Assembly (NCBI GenBank): GCA_029204225.1
Contig: CM055094.1
Coordinates: 70,324,803 to 70,388,802, forward strand
Direction of reading: 5' to 3'
Length of the DNA stretch: 64,000 bases
DNA from: Diphasiastrum complanatum
Taxonomy: Eukaryota > Streptophyta > Lycopodiopsida > Lycopodiales > Lycopodiaceae
The notes beneath the pieces were generated by a model that had not been told where the DNA came from, did no database searches, and was given only the letters and a program-made list of their open reading frames with translations. Position 1 is the first letter of the stretch; each line of letters starts with the position of its first letter. Positions 33,421 to 44,195 of the stretch are shown here, in pieces. Position numbers and translations under genes: made by a program.

Positions 33421-34475
33421 TTACCTTGATGTTCTCCTTGGCTTTTGACTTGATAAAGGTGCATAATCATTACCATCTAAAGTAGGATCTTTTACATCAA
33501 CATCAAGAATGTTAGATACATCCACACCTTTAACAATCATGCTTGAAGACACTTCTGGAATGCTCCCCTCATCAAAAATTACATCTCTACCAACAATCAC
33601 TTTGCTAGTAGTAGGAATGTAAACCTTGTAGGCTTTACTCACCTCACTATATCCAACAAAAATACCTCTCCTTGAAGATGGATTCTCCTTGGTCCTATCA
33701 TCAAGAGTAATATTGATATAGCATGTGCATCCAAAAGTTCTTAGAGATTTGACACTCAACCTCCTCTTGATAGCATCTCAAAAGGTGTCCTTCCATCCAA
33801 AATAGCAGTTGGCCACCTATTGCACAAGAAATTGGCACACAACAAAGCTTGATCCCAAAACGGTTTATCAAGATTAGCACTTAAACTCATGGCTTTAGCA
33901 CTTTCACATAAAGTCCTATTCTTCCTTTCAGCCACTCCATTTTGTTGTGGGGTCCTTGATGTTGTATACTCCCTCTTGATTTCATGCTCATCACCAAAGG
34001 CCTTGAACTTGGCAGATATGTACTCACCACGCTTGTCACTCCTTAAGCACTTGATCTTTGTGAAAAATTGGTTCTCCCTTGCATTCTTGAACTTGATAAA
34101 GACATCATATGTTTCATCCTTGCTCTTTAGTAGATAGATCCAACAAAATCTAATAAAATCCTAAATGAAACTTACATACATCTTAGCTCCACTATTGCTA
34201 ATTGTAGTAATCCATGAATATCCGAATGTACAAGTTGAAAAGGCTTTGTAGATCTACATGTAGATCTAGTATAAGGTAGTCTATGTGACTTAGACAAACC
34301 ACAAGACTCACAAACATGATTGATGCCACTTAAAAAACTTGGAAGACTTATTACAACCTTCTTTCTAGCCATTACCTCCAATGACTTGAAGTTGAGGTGT
34401 CCCATCCTTTTATGCCAAACTTCTTTAATAGGTTTTTGATCTTTTGCAACACATCCAACTTGGTTAGCAATAACA
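33421..34475 (-). pseudogene. Copia G integrase and pre-integrase domains
   Basis: 33421-33759 encodes the post-core region (LRTFGCTCYINITLDDRTKE, GIFVGYSEVSKAYKVYIP). 33760-34170 holds the integrase core in broken frames. 34172-34495 encodes the pre-integrase zinc region (VWHKRMGHLNFKSLEVMARK, CESCGLSKSHRLPYTRS). Each part closely parallels Copia B. Frames differ between parts, so no continuous protein results. Confidence 0.85.
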
Positions 34476-35304
34476 AAAGCATCTAGTTTGAACAACTTTC
34501 CTTACCGTTTACCTTTTCCAATCAAGACATCCTTCCTTTTGTTCATACAAGCGTCTCCATCAAACTCAACCTTGAGGCCTTTACTTAGCATTTGACTCAC
34601 ACTAAGAAAATTCTTGGTAATAGATGGGATAAACAAGACATCCTCCAAATCAACATTCCTTTTTGTAGAGAGAGAAATACGAATTGTGCCAATCCCTTGG
34701 ATTGCACACTCACCATCATTGGCCCTATAGATCACCCTCTTGTCATCACCATATGCTAACAAAGAAGTGAACTACTCTTTGTGAAAAGTCATGTGTGAAC
34801 TTGGTTCACTATCAATCCACCAAGTATCTAGATTTGATCATTAGCAAGCATACATGAAGGCATCACAAAAGCATCAACATTTGCATCTGGAACAACCAAA
34901 CCATCTTCATAAATTGTAAGATTACCTTGCATGTCTCCTTGATCTCTCTTCTTCTTGTAGTACTCACTTGCAAAGTGCCCTTTGATCCCATAGTAGAAGC
35001 ACTTGAGCTTTGATCTATCCTTCTTTTTGCCATTTGAAGAAGCATCCAATTGATCTTGCCCTTGAGACCACTTACTTTTGAAATTGCCCTTGAATTTGCC
35101 CTTTGTGAATGTAGCCTCCTCTTGAAGTGTCGATGTAGTTCCAACTCTTGCTTGAAGCCTATATTATTCATTGATCAAGATCTCTTGAAAATCCATCAAA
35201 CTTGGCATAATCTTTTGAGTAGCAATACTTTGAACAATGTTAGCATGAGCATCCAACAATCCATTAAGAATAACATGAACAAGCTCTCATTCCTCAATGC
35301 TTTC
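34476..35304 (-). pseudogene. Copia G gag C-terminus, zinc knuckle and protease
   Basis: Near-identical to 12391-13219 (for example one residue change in the 86-codon ORF 34502-34762). The zinc knuckle reads CFYYGIKGHFASEYYKKK, so two Cys ligands are replaced by Tyr. The protease active-site region is frameshifted. Gag is interrupted at 35304 by element C and resumes at 39362. Confidence 0.88.
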
Positions 35305-35793
35305 TGTTACGTCCATGTCCTGAACAAGGGAATCGAAATAATTCCTGGCGTGAATAGCCGGTCACTCCAGGTGTATATGGTTATTAGTTATGCCTCGTCA
35401 TTCCGGGCTTGGTCTGTAAAGTAATTAATAATCATATGAGGGCCCAGACCTATAATTGGACATAGGAGCACATGCATAGTGAATGTCTGCTTTAATGCAA
35501 GAATAGGAGGTCAATAGCTCAATATAGGTTGCATGGGGATCCTAAAGGGAATGTTCTCTCTCTCATGAGGAGAATATGTCCATTGGAAACTCTCCCATCC
35601 TCCTATTGGAGATTAAGTTTGTTGAGCCAGTTTCTCCTCCTCTCTCTTAGGTTCTTTACTATGGCTTGGGGGCTAGGTCCAGGAGGAAACTCTACGAGGG
35701 ATCTAGATTTGGTTGTGTGGTTTTGCTTCACAGGTGTCCTTTTGGTTGTTTTGCAATAGGATCTAGTCAGATCTTCATTTGGTGATCCTTATA
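35305..35793 (+). repeat. Element C 5' LTR, copy 2
   Basis: 489 bp from TGTTACGTCC to CCTTATA. The terminal CA is mutated to TA, as in copy 1, so the mutation predates the duplication. Confidence 0.92.
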
Positions 35794-35794
35794 G

Positions 35795-35807
35795 TGGTAT
35801 CAGAGCC
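35795..35807 (+). other. Element C primer site, copy 2
   Basis: TGGTATCAGAGCC, a perfect initiator tRNA-Met type site. Confidence 0.88.
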
Positions 35808-38800
35808 ATGGATTCATCAGAAGGTGGAGCTACTTCTTGTATTTTCTCAGTTTTTGTGGATTCTCCTTGCATGCTACTTCCAGGTGGTGGAATCGATCTC
35901 AAAGTAAGTGGCTTCTCTGAATTTGGTGTACTTTCAGCCTAAAGATCATAATTATGGGGTTTCGCCATAGTTTTTGGTGGAAATCAAAGGTTTTTTTATG
36001 GTTTTAATGAATTTCTCACCTAGAATTGAAGTTTTTTGCTTAAAATTGATCATAGGTAATAGTGTAGTACGTTTTCCAGATTGTACTTGCTATTTTACAA
36101 TCACTATTGACTGGATCTAATGATTGCATGATGTTGGAATAGTCAAAAGGTGGATTAGATAGTGATTTTGGACCAAAAATGGGGTTTTTGGACCATAAAT
36201 GGGCTATAGAAACCATTTGTGACTAGAATCATAGCTTTTGGTGCTTGAATGCAATGGATTTACAGGGATTTGGATCTGATTGCATGAATTTGTGGATTTT
36301 TCCCACAAATTTTGGTCAAAATTGGTCAAAATTGATCAAAAACCAAGGTTTTTTGATGTTTTTTGGACTAATTTTGGGGTAGATCTCAAAATTCTCAGCC
36401 ATGCTGGTCTATAAGGGGATTTGCTAGGGATTAAGTGCGGCACTTAATGAACAAATTAAAATTGTCAAGGTGATAGTGCTAAATTTAGTGATACCAAATT
36501 GAACTTTTTCCTAGTACAAATTTGGGGTTTTGTTAACCTGAACCATTTTTGGAAGGGAGAAAAGAGTGGAAGTATGATATGTAGATGATTGTTGGTCTCA
36601 ATGATCCAATTATTTAATTTACATTCAATTCCTGAAGTATAACTAATCGCAAGTGAGAATAAAATTGGGAATTATTTAAGAAGACTGCCTATGGGAATTT
36701 GGATTTCTTTTCCCAAGTGTGAATTAGAATTTCAAGAATTCGAGGATTCTAAGGGAAAACTAGTGGCAAGACTGATAATCCATTTATGGAACTATATTGT
36801 TTTGCAATTGGAATTGGATCTTGCAAAGTAATGCAGATAGAAGGTGTTTCATACAGGAATCTAGTAATTTGGATTTTTTTTCAGTTATAGAGTATTTCTC
36901 TATAATGATAGTAACGAACAAGAGAGTCCTAACTTGTTAAAAGAATTAAAGTTCTTTGTACCGATTCTGGAATAGATATTGGATATCTGGGATAGTATGA
37001 GATTCGGTTTTGTTGAAATCTATGTTTCTTTTGGTTAGTGATGCATTCTATTGTATTGGGATGATACATTCTGGTTGTCCATGATGGATACAATATGAAA
37101 TGGTATTCTTTGAGTAACACTAAAGAAGCACGAGAGATTTCAATTGTTAGGATTATCTCCAGGAATTGGTTGTGAATTTGATTCTATACCTGGGTATAGG
37201 ATAGCCAAATCTTCCTTTTTGACTTTTTGGGCAAAACAGATCTGGATGCAAAGAATTCTTGGAGGAAAAGCTGGTGGTATGGGACATCAGTGATTCTAAA
37301 GGGGATTTTTTGGGTAGAATGATCTGTAGACCGATGTTTAGTGATTGTTGTAATGGTAATGCTAACAGAGTCCATTGGTTTTTGTTACAGGTCTTTTGGG
37401 AATTATGAGATATAGATTGATCCCTTAATGGTATCTCATTAATTACAAAATATGGAAGCCCTTAAATCTATTTCTCTATTTTTATTAGACCTCTACTCTT
37501 TAGAAATTTTTTAATACATGACAATTGGATTGAAATTCATATAATTCCTTCCAATGTGAGTAACATATAAAGATTGTGGATATATGTCATTTTATAGCCT
37601 ATGTTTTTGTATAGGAACATAGTTGGATAAGTTGCTTATGTACATCTTAATCTTGTGGATCTACTATGTGTTTCCTATGTATTGAGTTTATATCATATAC
37701 TTAAACTAGTCAGAGTGCATAGACATATGAATAAGTAATGTGTGGAATAGTTACTTGCAGGTTAATGTCTCTTTATGTGGAAAGGATAATTCATTAACTT
37801 ATTTATGGTTTGGAAGAAGATCTAAATGTGGTGTTATACATGTATAATTGAGATCTGCACCTAGACATTTAACATTTCTGAATCATTTACAATTGACTTG
37901 AGTAACTGTATTAGTCCTGATTAGAAGTTAATTGGATAAATAAGCAATGTGAAGAGAATTCATCGGGAAACTGTTTATTTTGATCTATATTGCTTATAAG
38001 TCACATGATTAGTGAGTCATTTGGATTCATTTATGAGAACTGTGCATAGAATATAGAAGATTCTTGATATAGAATACTTCTGGAAGGAGAAATATTCCAT
38101 GTTATTGACTATATCCCAATGATCTCATATACATATTTGTTATTTGAACTCTAAATTTGCATACAAACTTGAGATTGTTTGGATCTCACAGGCATTTTCA
38201 TTAAGTAATTGTTACTTATGAGAAATTTGCTTACCTTTATAGATTAAATGGTTTACAATTAAGTCTATCAAAATTGAATGGTGGCTATTTTATGGTATAT
38301 GATGCTAGGGATAAAGCACTTATCTCAAGAGAGTATCTGGGGTACTCAGGATTGAGTTGAAGTCATTTTTATCTTGATGGATCTCCCAAGAGATTTTGGT
38401 GGGATGAGTTTGTACCAAGAAGCATTTATGACAGGTCTACAACTAAATTGTGGATAGTCTTGGACTATAATTGTTTTGGTTCTTTAACTTTTGAACACTG
38501 ATTTCCAATATAAGGTGGAGACTCACCCAGTGATTCATGTAAATTGAAGTACATGAAGGTGATGTTATTAGATTGGAGAGAATCAAACCCAATAGGGAAA
38601 TTTATCTTTGTATTTCTAAAAGGTCGATATAGTATTTCAGTGTAGCGATAGATAATTTGAGAATTATCCTATCTCTAAATACTTATTTGATATTGGAGTC
38701 AAACTAAAGATTGATTTTCACGTTAATTGTGAAAGTTAAATGATTGATTTGTTAGCTTTTAAACTTAATCTTCAGGTTGGTTGCAATGATTCATGGAAAG

Positions 38801-38872
38801 AGTTAAAAACGTACAAATTGGATTTTCCCTAGTTACTCGTTATGAGGAAATAACTGGTTTAAAAGGGAAGAA

Positions 38873-39361
38873 TGTTACATCCATGTTCTAAACAAGTGAA
38901 TCGAAATAATTCCTGGCGTGGATAGCCGGTCACTCCAGATGTATATGGTTATTAGTTATGCCTCGTCATTCCGGGCTTGGCTTGTAAAGTAATTAATAAT
39001 CATATGAGGGCCCAGATCTATTATTGGACATAGGAGCACACGCATAGTGAATGACTGCTTTAATGCAAGAATAGGAGGTCAATAGCTCAATATAGGTTGC
39101 ATGGAGATCCTAAGAGGAATATTCTCTCTCTCACGAGGAGAATATGTCCATTGGAAACTAGCCCATCCTCCTATTGAAAATTCAGTTTCTTGAGCCAGTT
39201 TCTCCTCCTCTCTCTTAGGTTCTTCACTATGGCTTGGGGGCTAGTTCCAGGAGGAAACTCCAATAGGGATCTAGGTTTGGTTGGGTAGTTTTGCTCCACA
39301 TGTGTCCTTTTGGTTGTTTTGCAACATGATCTAGTCAGATCTTCATTTGGTGATTCTTACA
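38873..39361 (+). repeat. Element C 3' LTR, copy 2
   Basis: 489 bp from TGTTACATCC to TTCTTACA, with canonical TG...CA ends. It is followed by CTTTC. Confidence 0.92.
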
Positions 39362-39676
39362 CTTTCATACTCAAAATAAAAGTACTTGGACTTTCTTCAT
39401 TCTTTTCCAAACAATAAAATATTTGCATTCTTAGAGTCAACACTCTAGAAGTAGACTTGGATTCATAAAGCTCAACGAATCCCTTGCATCCTTAGATGAA
39501 GTACACTTACCAACTTCCTTGAAAAGCTCATTGGAAATATTCATCTTGATAATGTGTAGAGCCCTTGTGGCTCTCTTATCATACCTCATTTGATCTTGTT
39601 GTGTTATCGGTGTATCCTCCAAACCTACAACAATATGCAAAACATCATTCATCTCAAGAAGTGATTCCATCTCCAC
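39362..39676 (-). pseudogene. Copia G gag N-terminus
   Basis: Antisense MEMESLLEMNDVLHIVVGLE, then RATRALHIIKMNISNELFKE and VGKCTSSKDARDSL, parallel to residues 26-95 of the Copia B polyprotein. It is separated from the rest of gag by the element C insertion. The true N-terminus lies further right in a shifted frame (about 39677-39750). Confidence 0.85.
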
Positions 39677-40693
39677 TTTTCACAATGAATAGTTACTTGG
39701 GATAAGCCTATCATTGGCTTCCAACATGAATTCATTTATTGTTGCCATGTAGCAATGACCTGATCTTATTTTTCAACCCGTTTCAATGCACAAAGCACTC
39801 CTTTGAACAACAACAAATGTTTTCAAAAGAAATCACAAATATTTGAAACTATCTCAAAAATTCTCTTCTAGCACTTATAGCAAGCAAATCAACACACAGA
39901 TTCATGAAATCTTGATCAACCCATTAGAGGAGTTTTGAGCTCCAAAAAGACCCTTTAAGAATTCGTGCAAGATGTAGTTTATATTATTAAAATATTATAA
40001 CACATACTTTTGACTTGTCATAACTTTTTAATCCTAGCTTAGAAGTATATCATGTAACATATCATTGGAAAACCCTTGTCAAGCGCTTTCCAGTGCACCA
40101 AACTCCGCTAAATTTGGACTTACCACTTAAAAGTTATGTCAATTTTATTGTGGAATCAAAATGTGGACTCAAAAAGTTACGTTACGTAGATTTCAAATTT
40201 GAGTGTTTTGATTGGTCCATGTGTAAGAAAAAATTGAGAAAAAATATAAAAATAATCTTTACAAAGGGTCTTGTTTGGATTTAGAACTCCTCTATATGGT
40301 CTATTCTCAATCTAATGACTTTTGTCACTTCCTAAGATTGAAACACACTCAAATGAAGTAAAACAATCTCACTATCTAGAGATCCAATCAAAATTAGGGT
40401 TTTGACAAAATCACAAAAAATTGATTATTCCAAATCTATATGCAAATTGTAAAAATTTGATATGCAATCTATTAGCCACCAGTTATGCTGATCCAATGAT
40501 CCAAAAATTGGCCAAATCCAGTAAGTGAATTCAAGTTTATGAACCTATATAGGGTTTTGATCTACAAAAGATCCAATCTACAAAAGCAAAAAACTCGATT
40601 TTGGTGTAGAATCCTCTCTAGCATGCTCTAGCTTTGATATCTTCACCAAATCATTGATAGATATGATTTTCTCCATAATAACCTGAAACACAA
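39677..40693 (-). other. Copia G leader
   Basis: About 1 kb of AT-rich non-coding DNA between gag and the primer site, similar in length to the Copia B leader. The ORF at 40093-40284 on the plus strand is unsupported. Confidence 0.55.
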
Positions 40694-40705
40694 GATCTGA
40701 TACCA
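40694..40705 (-). other. Copia G primer binding site
   Basis: On the minus strand it reads TGGTATCAGATC, an initiator tRNA-Met type site with one mismatch near its end, directly next to the LTR. Confidence 0.8.
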
Positions 40706-41084
40706 TGTGAAGGATTTCAGATCAATGATGATCCAATCCACAAAAGGATCTTGGATTACAAAAGAAGCTACTTTACCAATCTCACCAATGTAGAAAATCA
40801 ACATCTACAAAGAAAATGAGATGCAAACCCTAATATAACTTGATCAAATATGAATCAAAAGATAAAAGTACTATTGTCGTCCATACAAAATCAGCAAGGT
40901 ACTGTATTTCATACGTGTGGAGCCAAAAATAGCAAATATACATCATTCTACACATAGAATTGCATGCAATCACAAGTATAGTGCACCAATGGATAGTAGA
41001 ACCCAAGAGAACCATGTATAAGCATGAATTGAGATAGAGAAAAGAGAAGATATGTCTCTCCACGAGTTGCATCCTTCTATAACA
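40706..41084 (-). repeat. Copia G 5' LTR
   Basis: 379 bp; on the minus strand it starts TGTTATAGAAGG and ends CCTTCACA. The palindrome seen in the 3' LTR is mutated here (ATACGTGTGG near 40910). Substantial divergence from the 3' LTR indicates an old insertion. Confidence 0.8.
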
Positions 41085-41946
41085 GGTCCAAACCCTATTT
41101 GGCCATTTGGTTTTCCCACCAAAATATAAATCCTACTATTTTTGGGTCTAGATTCAAAGTACCCGAGATTGAAATTTGAATCTACTCAAACTCGACTTCT
41201 AGCTATCCCACATTTTCAAAAAGTGTTTAATCAAATGAAATTTAGACTACTGAACTTTGAAAACTCTAAGTCTAAAATAGAGTTGGCCTCAATTTGCCAA
41301 ATATGAAAATGTAGCAAATATGACTAAACTAGTTGAATATTTCACATTGATTATGTCAATAGATCAAAGCATTATTCTATATTTATTAGTAATAAATTTA
41401 GATCGCATAAATACAGACGTATTTGGATAACTCATTTATTTTTGCTACCAAAGTTGATAGTTTGTGCTAAACTACATGCTATTGGATATAGATATTTGCA
41501 ACGTATAGGTATTTTTTGGTTTTCTCTACATGATTTCCTTTGTTAGTTGTTGTTCTACGCAAATTCCTTAGTTGTAATGCCAAGTGCTCAAGTTTCCTTT
41601 GTATTTTGTAGGCACCTGCCCCCACACAATGTTCATGTGGATTTTACAGCCATAATTTTAGGTGATCAATCTTCTCATAATCAGCCAATCAATTGTTGAC
41701 ACGCAGCACATGAGCTTCCGCGAGTAGAATGTGCATGTGGACAGCCCATGACGGGCTGCTACATAGCACACACACATTATTTTGAAATGTGCGTGTGCAC
41801 ATATGTGCTAGTCTGTCATTAGCTGTCCACATGCACATTCCACCAAACAACAAAAATGTAAAAACCTTTGCATTACAAATGCGCCAAAAATAAAATAAAA
41901 TTGAAGTTTACACATGCAGCCGTACGACCGAGAAAAAAAAAAGACA
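41085..41946. repeat. Flank S, copy 2
   Basis: Host-like or older repeat DNA on the right of Copia G, matching 17317-18070. There is no convincing gene. It contains the hairpin described separately and ends at an A-rich run before the minisatellite. Confidence 0.65.
41727..41840. repeat. Hairpin / MITE-like inverted repeat
   Basis: Arms of about 52-56 bp around a 6-bp spacer. The outer 19 bp are a perfect inverted repeat (GAATGTGCATGTGGACAGC and its complement, 41727-41745 and 41822-41840), and the inner parts pair with a few mismatches. Copy 1 of flank S lacks the left arm. It may be a small foldback element or a source of hairpin RNA. Confidence 0.75.
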
Positions 41947-42935
41947 ACCACAAGTAGTTTGTAGAGGAGCGCTACTAAACAGACTCACAAAGGAACGATT
42001 ATCTCGATCCAAATTGAGAGACGAGAACAACTGTAAACAATCACACCACAACTAGTTTGTAGAGGAGCGATACTAAACAGACTCACAAAGGAACGATTGT
42101 CTGCATCACAATTGAGAGACGAGAACAAGTTTAAACAATCACACCAAAACTAATTGATAGGGGAGCGCTACTAAACAGACTCACAAAGGAACGATTCTCT
42201 TTATCCAAATTGAGACGAGAACAATGGTAAACAATCACACCACAACTAGTTTGTAGAGGAGTGCTACTAAACAGACTCACAAAGGAACGATTGTCTCGAT
42301 CAAAATTGAGAGACGAGAACAAGTGTAAACAATCACACCACAACTAATTTGTAGAGGAGCGCTACTAAATAGACTCACAAAGGAACGATTGTCTCGATCC
42401 AAATTGAGAGACGAGAACAAGTGTAAATAATCACACCACAACTAGTTTGTAGAGGAGCGCTACTAAATAGACTCACAAATTGAGAGACAAGAAGAAGTGT
42501 AAACAATCACACCACAACTAGTTTGTAGAGGAGCGCTAGTAAGCAGACTCACAAAGGAACGATTGTCTCCATCCAAATTGAGAGACGAGAACAAGTGTAA
42601 ATAATCACACCACAACTAGTTTGTAGAGGAGCGCTACTAAACAGACTCATAAATTGAGAGACGAGAACAAGTGTAAACAATCACACCACAACTAGTTTGT
42701 AGAGGAGCGCTACTAAACAGAGTCACAAAGGAACGATTGTCTCGATCAAAATTGAGAGACGAGAACAAGCGTAAACAATCACACCACAACTAGTTTGTAG
42801 AGGAGCGCTACTAAACAGACTCACAAAGGAACGATTGTCTCGATCAAAATTGAGAGACGAGAACAAGTGTAAACAATCACACCACAACTAGTTTGTAGAG
42901 GAGTGCTACTAAACAGACTCACAAAGCAACGATTG
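41947..42935. repeat. 98-bp minisatellite, copy 2
   Basis: About ten head-to-tail units; the period is exactly 98 bp where measured (42781 to 42879). At least two units are shortened to 77 bp by the same loss of 21 bp (around 42470 and 42650). The conserved part contains GTAGAGGAGCGCTACTAAAC. The short ORFs (for example 42131-42343 on the minus strand) are by-products of the repeat. Confidence 0.95.
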
Positions 42936-42962
42936 ACACAAGATATTCTTGTGCTAGTTTAT

Positions 42963-44180
42963 TGTTGTAAAGCTACCTTTACAAGCTTTACTTCCGGCGC
43001 CATCGGCGCCAGCTATGTCCCCGGCGCCAGCAGCGCCCCTGCTGCTCCCGGCGCCACTGTGACCAGAATCCAGCCGGCGCCAAGTTCCTATGGCTGAAAA
43101 TCTTTGATCGGTTCTAGCGAAGTCCAGAGAGCTCAGATCGATGTGCAATCACCTCACACGATCTAGGCATGATTAAAGGAAGTCTGGGGATCAATAAAAT
43201 CTAGAGAGAGAAAATGACTTTCTAGAAAGAGAAAATCCTAGAGAGAGAAAAACGTGCTTTACCAGCTTGGGTAGAGTGCTTGGTATGAGGGGGGGTGCCG
43301 AATCACACCAATACTATAGGGGAGTGCGGGTTGCGACTCAGGGCGAGCTCCAACCAAGTCTCAGTCTCCCTTGCTGGAATGTTGTCATGGCTCTCGCCTT
43401 GGCATGCTAGCGCCCCGGAGACTAGGGTCGGTCACACACTTGAAATGTAACTTTCTCAGATTTATCAATAAAGTGGGATTTTTCTCAAACTGACTCTGAT
43501 TACCTTCTGGGTTTCAGTGTTCGGTAAAAGCGCCAGTTGTAAGGCCGCTTTCAAAAATTTTAACTTGGCACATAGCTGAGGGTCATATCCCGGGACGCCA
43601 GCGGTATGCCGTCGGGACCATTCGGTCCGTGGCGCCAGCGGTATGCTGTCGGGACCATTTGGTCCAGGAACTGGTTGTTTCCATATCTGTCGCGGCTTGT
43701 GGTTCTGAGTGTTCCTTGCATGAACGTGAATGGGTTAAGCTCTTGGGGAACGGGCTCTAACCTGTCGGCTGAGTTGGATGGCTTGCTTGGGTGGATGTTA
43801 CCTGTTTATGGCTGTCCAGTCTGGCGTGGCGCCAGGTTGGCTTACAGCGCTCGTGACGAAGCTTTCAGTTGGTTAAGTCTGATGTAAGTCATACCGCTTG
43901 CTTGGAATGGATGTTACTTGTTTGTAACGAAGCTTCGAGTTGGTTAAGTTTGATGTATGTCGGGCGGCTTGCTTGGAGGGAAGTCACCCACATCGGGACC
44001 CCCGATCTGGCATGGCGCCAGGTTGGATCTCAATGTTGGTCTTCGGAACTTCAAGTTGGTTAAGTCTGGTCGTTGTTGGCGAGTTGGCTGCTTGTATGTC
44101 AAGTGGGTTCGGATGGCAAGAGTTGAAGGCTGGGAAGCTAAGTCGTGGTTCCCGGCTCCCTTTGGGATGCCTGCGCTACA
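42963..44180 (+). repeat. Element D 5' LTR
   Basis: 1218 bp, TGTTGTAAAGCT to TGCGCTACA. Within the first 120 bp the palindrome GGCGCC occurs repeatedly. AATAAA lies at about 43466. It is much more GC-rich than the surrounding DNA. The ORFs listed in it (43606-43887, 43940-44365) overlap each other and have no known domain. Confidence 0.93.
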
Positions 44181-44182
44181 TG

Positions 44183-44195
44183 TGGTATCAGAGCC
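44183..44195 (+). other. Element D primer binding site
   Basis: TGGTATCAGAGCC, two bases after the LTR end; tRNA-iMet type. Confidence 0.88.

Larger units (their letters stand above)
35305..39361 (+). mobile_element. Element C, copy 2: complete non-coding LTR element
   Basis: 4057 bp with two 489-bp LTRs, flanked by the 5-bp duplication CTTTC (35300-35304 and 39362-39366). The primer site TGGTATCAGAGCC lies at 35795-35807, and the purine tract AAAAGGGAAGAA directly precedes the 3' LTR. The interior has no gag or pol motif in any frame. The LTRs differ at about 38 of 489 positions by eye (about 92% identity), so the insertion is old relative to the segmental duplication. It depends on proteins supplied by another element. 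Confidence 0.93.
32108..41084 (-). mobile_element. Copia G: decayed antisense Ty1/Copia element
   Basis: Reading right to left: 5' LTR 40706-41084, tRNA-Met primer site (40694-40705), leader, gag N-terminus (39676 to 39362), interruption by element C, then gag, zinc knuckle, protease, pre-integrase, integrase, RT and RNase H (35304 to 32425) and a partial 3' LTR (32108-32424). Many stops, frameshifts and internal deletions are present. The two flanks do not show a clear target-site duplication (TTGAT versus GGTCC). The proteins are most similar in the window to those of Copia B. Confidence 0.88.

Noticed and set aside
42131-42343. Minus-strand ORF with internally repeated peptide
   Set aside because: It is the translation of the 98-bp minisatellite and not a protein gene.
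41947-42935. CRISPR-like direct repeats
   Set aside because: The units are contiguous 98-bp repeats without unique spacers, in a plant nuclear context; this is a minisatellite.
42954-43148. Gly/Ala-rich minus-strand ORF at the D LTR start (also 46754-46984)
   Set aside because: The repetitive GAGS-type peptide comes from clustered GGCGCC palindromes at both LTR starts, and there is no promoter or start context.
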